Source: Auxenochlorella pyrenoidosa
Taxonomy: Eukaryota; Chlorophyta; Trebouxiophyceae; Chlorellales; Chlorellaceae
Assembly: GCA_001430745.1 (NCBI GenBank)
Contig: KQ481983.1
Location: 1,984,555 to 2,006,812, forward strand
Direction: 5' to 3'
Length of the DNA: 22,258 nt
Shown here: piece after piece, positions 1 through 13,359 of the stretch
Layout of the letters: each line of letters begins with the position of its first letter
Numbering within the stretch: the first letter of the stretch is position 1
Notes under the pieces: model-generated
Database searches by the model: none
What the model saw: only the letters and a program-made list of their open reading frames with translations
Told to the model about the DNA's origin: nothing
Program-made: the position numbers and the translations under genes

Positions 1-5789
<5,789 letters not shown>

Positions 5790-6370
5790 TCCTCTTTGCG
5801 CGCCTGCGCTACCTCTTTGTGCTCCAACAGATTTTTTTCATGCTAGACTCCCTTGCTGATAATTCACAGAAACTTTGCTTTCTAGTGGCGCACGGAAGGT
5901 CCATCAAGAGGTGCTTCGGTATCGCCCGTTCGTATCACTTCTGCTGGCTGTGCCCCAGCTGAGTCTCAAGCCGCTGCCTTAAGCCTATACAAGCGGGAAC
6001 AACATTGAGCTGCAATTCCAAAGCACGCCATTGTTTTCCGGAGGAAAGCTTTCATCTGTGCAGCAGTCCGATACGGACAGTGCCCTGCCTGGAAGCCGCA
6101 CTAGGGTGGGGTACTGCAGAAGCTGCTGAAGTCAGCACAGCAGCTCAGCTGGCTGGCTGCACTTGTGCGCACTGCAGGGGGTCGATCGTGCTGAGCGGGT
6201 CTGCGGAAAAAAGTGATAGCTGATAAGCTGGAACTCCCTCCCCCTTGACCTCCCCCAACCGGCCGCAAACCGGCCAACATGAAGGCTGTTTGAGTATGTT
6301 CAAACCGGACATGATCAATCAGGCGCAGCAACAGGGGGCTTCCAGGTCGCACGCCGACCGGCGGCTCGCC
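5790..6370. other. Intergenic: BEACH gene 3' UTR and metalloprotease promoter
   Basis: The base composition is visibly more AT-rich than in the flanking exons. No TGTAA signal is present on the plus strand. No convincing gene was found: the open stretches lack ATG starts, conserved motifs or splice support. An in-frame upstream ATG for the next gene occurs at 6296. Confidence 0.6.
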
Positions 6371-8054
6371 ATGGCGGGAGCACTACTCCTTGTGTTTCTG
6401 CTCACGGCTGTTCCAGCACGATGCCACGGGACGGCACATGAGAGGCGCGGACGGAAGGCTCTAGCCGCAGGAGCAACATTGGCAGCGGCGGCCTCACCTC
6501 AGCCCGAGGGCCGCGGCTGCAAGGTCACTCCTCAGGTGAGGGCTGCCGGATTGAAATGGCCTTAAGCTTCGGTGCAGGAATGGGTGCAGAACAGCAGCAA
6601 AGCTGTGCGCCCGTTCCTGTTCTGGTTCAAAAGGTGCCTTGCATCATACCTCGCAGGCAGCAGCGCTTGCGGCGGCGGCGGCACGGCACGAGGCCGCCAT
6701 GTTTGGTGGCCCCGCAGGCAGCGTGTCTGCTGCGGCCCTCGCCTCTGCGCTTCAAAGGTCTTCTTTTCCCGTCAATGGCCTGCTGATCGACATCAACTTT
6801 CACGGTGGGCTTGTTTCAGCCTACTTCCCACCCAGCTGCCGGGCCAGCTGGCAGCGCAAATGACTGCTGGTTGCTTGCTTGCTGCGCCCTCCCGCCTGCA
6901 TGCAAGCGCTGTGGCTCCTTTCCCCCCTCACCAGTGAGCGCGGTGCTTGCTCTGCCCAAATGGACTGCACCATCAGATTATTTGTGCCTGCCTGCTGCCA
7001 ACAGGCTCCCCTGCCACCCCCCCACTGCTGCAAGCAGTCATCGCCCTGCCCAAGTCGACCGCGCTATCCGACATGATCAACACCACAGCCGCAACGCTGA
7101 GGCAGCAGCTGGCAGTGCTCAACAGCGATTACAGCCGCACCGGCCTCTCCTTCCGCCTCGCCAGCATGAATTGGTACGACAACCCCTCTTGGGCGGCAGA
7201 CTGCGGCGCTGCGTCAGAGTCCATCGTCGCCGCGACGGCGGTGAGCCCAGCCACGCAGCTGAACATTTATGTGTGCCAGCTGTACGGCCCCACCCCCCGC
7301 GGCGCATCCACGGTGTTTGGATTCGCCCTGGCGGACGGCGTGTTTGTGGACTACCGCACCCTGCCGGGCGGCACGTTTGGCGCGTACAGCGGCGGGCGCA
7401 CCGCGACGCACGAGATGGGGCACTGGGCGGGGCTGGCCCACGTGTTTGATGAGGGCGGCGCCTGCGGGGGCCCGGGCGACGGCGTGGCCGACACGCCCGC
7501 GCAGAGAACGCCCACCAGCGGCTGCCCCGCCTTCAAGGACAGCTGCCCAGACTGGCCCGGGCAGGACAGCGTGCACAACTTCATGGGTGAGTTGCGGGGA
7601 GGGTGGTGCGTGCGTCTGACATGCAAGCGCCGTGCCGGCCAGCGAGTGCCCAGGCCAGCATGACCACGCAGCGATGCCCATGTCCACAACCAACCCCCCA
7701 CCCTCTGCCCATCACCGACCTGCAGACTATTCACAGGACAGCTGTATGAATGAGTTCACCCGGGGCCAGATTGCACGCATGAAGGCGGCGCTGCTGGGGA
7801 TGCGCCCTGAACTGGTGGAGGCGTCCGCCATCCCCGACCCGCCAACCAATCCCCCGCCCGACCAACTGCTGCCGCCGCCGCCGCTGCTGCCACCGCCCCC
7901 TCGCACTCCCAGATCCGTCTTCGCCCTTCGCCCACCTCCTGCCACACTGCAAACCAGCCCTCAAATAAGCCCTGGGCCTCCCCCGCCTAGGATGCGCCGC
8001 CCGTCACCGCCACCACGCCGCCGCCGCGTCACGCGCCCAGCACTCAGCTCGTGA
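6371..8054 (+). CDS. Secreted M43 (pappalysin-like) zinc metalloprotease
   Basis: Exons 6371-6535, 6657-6804, 7038-7586, 7726-8054 (all GT-AG) give 396 aa. I chose the ATG at 6371 because it directly precedes a signal peptide (MAGALLLVFLLTAVPARC); an in-frame ATG at 6296 would add 25 residues. The catalytic motif HEMGHWAGLAH (residues 229-239) is the HExxHxxGxxH zinc site. The Met-turn NFMDYS (Met287) is restored only after splicing across 7586/7726, and is followed by SCMNEFTRGQIARM, as in cytophagalysin/pappalysin-type M43 peptidases. Cysteines near the active site (GGACGG, SGCP, DSCP, DSCM) fit the usual disulphides. The last ~85 residues are Pro/Arg-rich, resembling a cell-wall-associated tail. 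Likely extracellular or wall proteolysis; the substrate is unknown. It is distinct from gametolysin (M11). Confidence 0.9.
6943..6978 (+). pseudogene. Decayed duplicate of exon-3 start inside intron 2
   Basis: These 36 bases of the metalloprotease intron match 7037-7072 (start of exon 3) at 25 of 36 positions. They would translate to VLALPKWTAPSD against VIALPKSTALSD, 9 of 12 identical. Most mismatches fall at codon third positions. An upstream CACCAG acceptor-like site (6929-6934) and a similar pyrimidine-rich leader suggest the acceptor was copied too. It is 94 bases upstream and out of phase with exon 3, so it is probably not spliced in as it stands. Confidence 0.6.
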
Positions 8055-8618
8055 AAAATGAGGCAGCGATGTACATCTTGAGCACGTGGCTGTTCTCCCG
8101 TGCTCTGCAATTCCTAGTCTCTAGCTCCTTCTACTCTCAGCTGCGGCCCAAACAAGTAGTTTATGCGTCACCCCGCTCCTGCTCCCGTACAGCCTTCTGC
8201 ACCACGTCTGCCCTCTCCTCCTCTGTGCCCATCCAGCAATGCGTCCTGAGATACCTCCCCCTGTACCACTTGATTTTCCTTGTTTACTGCTTCGCGATCA
8301 CCCAAGCAGCCACCGCATGTCTGCTAATACTCTAGAATAATCAAGCTCCGCTCGCGACCAGAGTGGTGCCGTTCCTGTTCAGCCGCTTGCCTGCGTGTGT
8401 CTGGTATCGTTACCAGACCATACTCCTGCCCTCTTGATCAACATGTAAAATTGCTAGCTGCTTCTAGAAGACTGATGGCTAAGGGAGGATTTGCAGGTTC
8501 AGGCTGATGAGCGGTCGCGTCTGCACCTGGGTGACCATCATGTCAGCCCCGCTTCGCTGGCGGCAGAAGATAGTTGGCAAACAAGCGCATTCTTAAGAAA
8601 TCTTCCACAGCCATTCTG
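8055..8618. other. Intergenic: metalloprotease 3' UTR and GST promoter
   Basis: AT-richer than the flanking exons, with a TGTAA motif at 8444-8448. The open stretch 8051-8335 lacks any conserved motif and overlaps the stop of the preceding gene. No RNA gene or repeat was recognised. Confidence 0.6.
8444..8448 (+). terminator. TGTAA polyadenylation signal (candidate)
   Basis: TGTAA is the usual chlorophyte near-upstream polyadenylation element. This copy, followed by an A-run, lies 390 bases after the metalloprotease stop, with 170 bases left before the GST start. The position suits a 3' end. Confidence 0.6.
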
Positions 8619-10674
8619 ATGTTCCGCCTCGCCGTACGATCTTCTGGACCCGCCTTGCGAGCACTCACCTCCAGGCCCGCCGCAGCCGGCGTCGTGCGAA
8701 CCTCAAGGCCGATCGTAGCCGCCGCCATGTCCAACACGCTCATTCATTTCGACAGCACTACCTGCCCATGTGAGCGCGGAGGGCGTGGGGTGTCGCCGAG
8801 AGCGGGCCGCGCCGCAACTGGCGCTGCTGCCGGGGTGTGCCACAGTCGTGCCTGCAAACACCGCACCTTTCTGCACCTCTTCTATTCTGCAGACGCGCAG
8901 CGCAGCTGGGTGGCCTTGCTGGAGAAGGGGCTGCCCTTTGAGATCCGCAAGGTGGGCCCGGCATCGCAGCAGGGCGCAGCTGCCTGGGCGACAGCTGTCG
9001 CAGCTGCCGCGCATCCTCGTGCGCTGGTGCTGGGTGCTGCCAACCCCGTGCACCTCCTCCCTGCCTCGCAGGTCGACCTGAACAACAAGGATGCCGAGTT
9101 TGTGGAAACCTACCACAGCATCTACCCCGACCCGGAGGCGCCCGCCAAGGTGCGCGCAGGGGGCCGCTGCCGCCTCCCCAGGTGGAGACTGTGCAGAGGT
9201 CCATGCCTGAAAGGAGTCGCTGAAGCCGTTCATTCCAGGCAAATGGTGTTCATTCCAGGGCTGGGAGGGACACGGCCATGGCTCGTGTGGCAGTCATGGC
9301 TGGGCCGGTCTCCCCCACGGTGCCTGCGCCTGCACGCGCGTCTCCCACCCATGCCACGCATGCTGATGCTCATGCACCCCGCCCTTCCCTGCGCCAGGTG
9401 CCCATCCTGATTGACGGCGACACCAAGCTCGTGGAGAGCATGGTGATCGTGGAGTACCTGGAGTCGCAGGTGGGCCAGGCAGGGCGGCACCATGGGGATG
9501 GCGACGTGCCGCACACGCCCATCAACGCGGCCGCGGCCATGGGGGCAGGGGGCGGCACCCACCCCCCTCCAGTCTCGCCTGCCCACACAGCGCGTCTTGG
9601 CCGGGAGCTAACCTCTGAGAGACCTCCCCCCTCCCTCTCATCCCTCCCTCCAACGGCAGTACCCCGACAAGCCGCTGCTGCCGGACGACGCCGCAGCCGC
9701 AGCGCGTGTGCGCCTGTTCATCGAGACCCTGAGCGCCCAGCTGACAGGCCCCATGTTTGGCGTGCTTCGCGCCGACAGCCGCGAAGCGGTGCAGGCGGCC
9801 ACCGTCAAGCTGGTGGCGGGGCTCCAGGCAAGCTGGGGCCGCGGAGCCACGCTGTCACTGCCATGGGTGCCATGTTCCCAGCGCCGCGGCCTGGGTGACG
9901 GGTTTGGTGTCAAGCCTGCCCCTTTTGTGACGGCCGAGCCGGCAGCCAGGCAGCCTGCTTGCCGTGCGCTGCCATCTCTGCAGCAATGCTTGGCCGTGAT
10001 GGCTCATTCAGTTCCTCTTGTGCTTGGGCACCTCCTCAGAAAAATCCCCGCCCGCGCCTGCCCCCCCCACCCCACCCCACCCCACCACCAACAGGCCCTG
10101 GACGCCTTCATCCGGCTGCACGGCAGCGCCGAGGGCGGCGACTTCTTCCTGGGGGGCGCCTACTCAATGGCCGAGACCTGCACCACCGGCTTTGTGCAGC
10201 GCGGCCTGGCGGTGCTGCCGCGCTACCGCGGCGTCGACCTGTGGGGGCTGGTGCGGGAGCACAAGCTGGACAGGTGGGGGGGCTGGGGCTGGAGTACAGG
10301 TGTGGTGCACGCTCAGCAGCAGCAGAGGGCAGCGCTTGGTTGGTGGGGGGACTGGCAGGGCGGCCTGGACATTGAGCAAACTCTTACAAGTTTAATGCAA
10401 GGAGCAGAGCCGTCCCGCATGTCTTTGAGGCATAGCCCGCAGCAGGGTGGGACATCTGTGGCATCCCGCGCCGCCCATGCTTGCCGGTGCCACAAGCGGC
10501 TCTGTTCCCGCTGCTGGACCTCACCCCGTCGGCCTGCCCGCCCCCTTCCCCTGAAGGCTGGAGCGCTGGATGAAGGCTGCCCTGGCGCGGCCCTCTGCCC
10601 AGCAGACCAAGCCCGCCGACGACGTGATCATCCAGAGCTGGGGCAAGTTTGTGACCCCGCTGAAGGACGAGTGA
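8619..10674 (+). CDS. Cys-type glutathione S-transferase (lambda/omega-like), organellar
   Basis: Exons 8619-8769, 8893-8951, 9072-9149, 9398-9469, 9660-9827, 10095-10273, 10557-10674 give 274 aa. The N-terminal thioredoxin fold carries CPYAQRSW (Cys49), restored by splicing exon 1 to exon 2. Cys-Pro-Tyr/Phe-Ala-Gln-Arg is typical of lambda-type GSTs, which act as glutathione-dependent thiol transferases rather than conjugating enzymes. The cis-Pro block is KVPILIDG and the glutathione-binding Glu-Ser is in KLVESMVIVEYLES. The all-helical C-terminal half follows. Residues 1-36 are Arg/Ser/Ala-rich without acids, a plausible plastid or mitochondrial presequence; a second Met at residue 37 (MSNTLIHF) could give a cytosolic form. 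The intron 9828-10094 uses a GC donor (CAG|GCAAGC), is 267 bases long and has no stop in frame. A nearby in-phase GT at 9867 is an alternative that would insert 13 residues. Class assignment is moderate; GST itself is firm. Confidence 0.9.
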
Positions 10675-11101
10675 GGTCTGCCCGCCCTCGGCGCCGGCTC
10701 CCATGATACCAAGCACGCGCAAGCCGCCGCCTGAATTGTTGGTGCGCTCTCGGTGTTCCACCAACACTTCCTGAACCAATCCACCCTTTCATCGGGCTAG
10801 GGCTGCAACCTGCACGTGCCTCTTCCCAGCCCTGCATCGACTGTACTCCATACTTCTCAGCAGCTCACCCATTTCATTCATTTTCTTTCATTGCACACGG
10901 CTCACATGTGATCAGAGAGGTTTCAGTTGTACATGTCATCAGAGAGCATGGGCAGGGTGGCATAAGGATGAGCTGGTGGCAGCCGGGCAAGCTGCCGACC
11001 CGCAGCAAGGAAAGCGGGCAGAGTTTCCAGTACGACTGAAGTACCTTGGTTGCTGGCACAACATCAGCAATATGGGGAGAGGATGACGAGCAGGGCGCTG
11101 C
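10675..11101. other. Convergent intergenic region (GST and TPR-J 3' ends)
   Basis: Both flanking genes end here, so the region should hold two 3' UTRs. No TGTAA was found on either strand. It contains a pyrimidine-rich, TTTCATT-repetitive stretch around 10870-10892 and the short direct repeat listed separately. Confidence 0.6.
10904..10946. repeat. 16-bp direct repeat, one mismatch
   Basis: ACATGTGATCAGAGAG at 10904-10919 recurs as ACATGTCATCAGAGAG at 10931-10946, period 27. It lies in the shared 3' region of two convergent genes. Function unknown. Confidence 0.85.
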
Positions 11102-13175
11102 TCACGTCGCCACTAGCAGCTCGTACGCGGCCTGTATCTCCTTGAACCTCTCCCCAGCAGCCGCCTGCTCCTCCCCACTGGCGGCCGCCCACTTATCTGG
11201 GTGCCAGCGGGCTGCCAGCTTGCGGTAGGCCTTGCGTGCCTGCACCGAGGTGGCGCCAGCTGGCAGGTCCAGCGCGCGCAGCGCGCCTTGCACCGCCGAG
11301 CCGCCTGCGCCTCTAGCCGCCGCCCCCGCTGCTGCACTGCCCCCGCCGCTCTCGCCGCGTCCGCCGCTGCTCAGCCCCAACCGTGCTGCCTCTTGCAGCA
11401 GCGCAAACAGGCCCGGCGTGCCGGGTGCTGCCTTCTTGAGGCGCTGCAGGTCCAGGAAGCAGGCTGTGCAGTTACCCGCCTGCTTGTGGGCCTCTGAGCG
11501 CAGAAGCAGCGATGGCGCGTGGCCGGCATCCAGCGCCAGCGAGGAGTCCAGGTCTGCAATGGCGGCTGCCCAGTCCTGCCGCGCCATGCCGGCCTCAGCC
11601 CGCCGGTGCAGCGCAGCGCAGGCCAGCCCCACGCAGGCCGTGTGCGCCTCCAGGCGCCGCAGCAGCGCGGTGCACGCGTCGACGCAGGCCTGCAGGCGAC
11701 CCTCCTCCAGCGCCGCCTCGGCCTCCTCCCACAGCCCCAGAAGGCTGCGCACATGCTCCAGCAGGCTGCTGCACTTGCGCCTGCCGCTGCTGCTGGCCGC
11801 CACCTGCAGCGCCTGCTGCAGCTTGCCGGCCGCTGCCTGCAGGCGGCCCTGCCGCCAGGCCACCTCGCCCTCCAGGCGCAGCCGCTCGGTGGACCCCTCT
11901 GGCAGTTCGGCGCAGCCCGCCTCTGCCTCCGCGTACCGCTGGCACAGCAGGAGGGCCTCGATGCGAGCACAGCGCGCGGCCTGCGCATCAGGGTGGGAGC
12001 GCCGGCGTTGCTGATCCGGTCAACAGACGAGGCTGAGACGTTGGGGAGGTCGGCAGGCACCGACATGGGCTGGTCACAAGAAGCAGCAACCACCTTGCAA
12101 CAGCCTTTAGGCACGTTCTGCATCCCAGGCCCAGCTTGCCTGCAGGCGGGGGTTGGCCGCCAGCATCTGCTCTGCAGAGTACAGCTGCGCCGCCGCCTCC
12201 TCCTCGCCCACTGCCCCTCTGCTCAGCCCTGGTCGGCTGCCCGCCGCCGCCGCCGCTGCATCCTCTGCCTGCCGCACCTGCTGCTGCTCTGCCAGGCGCC
12301 CCGCCTCTTTAACTCCTCGTGCTGCAGCAGCATTCCCTGGATCAAGCTCTAGCGCACGTTTGAAGGCTGTCTCTGCCTCTGCTGGCTGTGCCAGCGACAG
12401 CAGCGCCTTGCCCAGCCGGAGGTGGGCTCGCAAGTACCCAGGATCCCGCTTGGCTGCCTCAGCAGCTGCCTCAGCTGCCAGGTCTGCTCGTCCCAGCTTG
12501 AGCGCGGCTGCTGCTCGGTTGGCATGGTACACCGCGCTGGTGGGCTGCAGGCGCACCGCCTCTGTGAAGCAGTCAAAGGCGGCACTGGCGTGCCCCGCCC
12601 CAAACAGCCCCATGCCGCGGTCGTTGGCGCTGCAGGGAACAGAGCAGCAGGCAGGGCGTGCGTGGGGCGGCAGGGATGTGGTTTGCACAAGACATGCTGC
12701 GGCTGCTTCCCCAGCCGGTGCCTGCACTCGTGCTGTGCCCTTGGCGGCCCCTCACCTGTCTGCCCTGGCGGCATCGTACTCGCCGTCGGCCCACCAGGGC
12801 TGCTTGTAACGGGGGCTGCGCTGCTGCTCTGCCAGAGCCTCCAGCGCCTGCGTCGTCTTGGCGATACGTGCTGCCAGCTCCGCAAACTCTGGGTGGCCCT
12901 CCAGGCCCAGGCAGCGCAGGCGGAACACAAAGTCTCGCAGCTTTTCCTCCCGCCAGACTGACCCCGCCTCGGCTGCGGGAGAGGGTATGAGGGCAGCAGC
13001 TGGAGCCAGGTTGTGGCGGTGGCGGCGGCGCCGGCAGTAGCAGGGCCGACGGCTTGAAGGTGCTTCCTTTGGCCTTCCGAGCCGTCATGCAGCTTGCGAG
13101 CTCTTTCCGAAACACTGACAGGTCCCTGCAAGCCTCACCCTCGTCAGGAAGAGGCACGGGCACAAATTCCCCCAT
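11102..13175 (-). CDS. TPR and C-terminal J-domain co-chaperone (DNAJC7-like)
   Basis: Minus-strand exons 13175-13139, 12972-12756, 12629-12140, 11980-11102 give 540 aa, phases consistent throughout. The N-terminal ~85 residues are unrecognised. TPR repeats follow: ANDRGMGLFGAGHASAAFDC, then AVYHANRAAAALKLGRADLA, then LGKALLSLAQPAEAETAFKR, with further TPR-like helices in the last exon. The C-terminus (478-540) is a J domain with the Hsp70-stimulating HPD motif (WHPDKW, residues 508-510), ending three residues after the helix IV-like AAYELL. There is no Gly/Phe or zinc region. This order (TPRs then J) resembles DNAJC7/TPR2. The ER relative DNAJC3 is less likely because no signal peptide is visible. 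It probably hands clients between Hsp90 and Hsp70 in the cytosol. Intron 12139-11981 uses a GC donor (CTGCAG|GCAAGC); the only nearby GT would break the frame. It is divergent from GSH2 with 184 bp between start codons. Confidence 0.87.
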
Positions 13176-13359
13176 TGCGATCGGAGCCGTGTGAATTGTG
13201 CACGCGCTGGCGATACAACAGGGCGCCCGTGCCGTGATCTGCAAGCAGAACGGCGGCCCCCTTCCTAGTCAACCAGCCCCAGCATGGGGCGCAGCAGGCT
13301 GGAATTCAGCCTGGAGAGGCCAGGGACCTCCGATCGAGCAGCATTCTGCGATCGGAGGG
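13176..13359. promoter_or_regulatory. Compact divergent promoter with repeated CGATCGGAG
   Basis: Only 184 bases separate the ATG of the TPR-J gene (13175, minus) from the first in-frame ATG of GSH2 (13360, plus). TGCGATCGGAG occurs at 13176-13186, touching the minus-strand start codon, and again exactly at 13347-13357, two bases before the plus-strand ATG. A nine-base inverted copy lies at 13328-13336. The core CGATCG is palindromic. The sequence suggests shared control of both genes; no factor is known to me for this motif. Confidence 0.6.
13327..13358 (+). promoter_or_regulatory. Strong stem-loop one base before GSH2 ATG
   Basis: Perfect 10-bp outer stem, CCTCCGATCG (13327-13336) with CGATCGGAGG (13349-13358). 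It continues as an inner 3-bp stem, CAG (13339-13341) with CTG (13346-13348), around a CATT loop. A two-base AG bulge (13337-13338) is the only interruption. The ATG begins at 13360. If transcribed, it could hinder initiation at this ATG and favour the downstream ATG at 13546; alternatively it is a DNA-level dyad operator. Confidence 0.7.

Noticed and set aside
5800..6223. Small open frames between the BEACH gene and the metalloprotease
   Set aside because: The region is AT-richer, the frames lack ATG starts or known motifs, and the position fits a 3' UTR and promoter.
8051..8335. 94-codon open frame with hydrophobic stretches after the metalloprotease
   Set aside because: Starts inside the stop codon region of the preceding gene, has no conserved motif, and lies before a TGTAA signal, so it is probably 3' UTR.
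9228..9259. Twelve-base direct repeat GTTCATTCCAGG, period 20, in a GST intron
   Set aside because: Too short and isolated to carry a claim; consistent with local slippage.
11201..12809. Plus-strand open frames opposite the TPR-J gene
   Set aside because: The minus strand carries clear TPR repeats and an HPD-containing J domain with consistent exon phases; the plus-strand frames are Ala/Arg-rich shadows.
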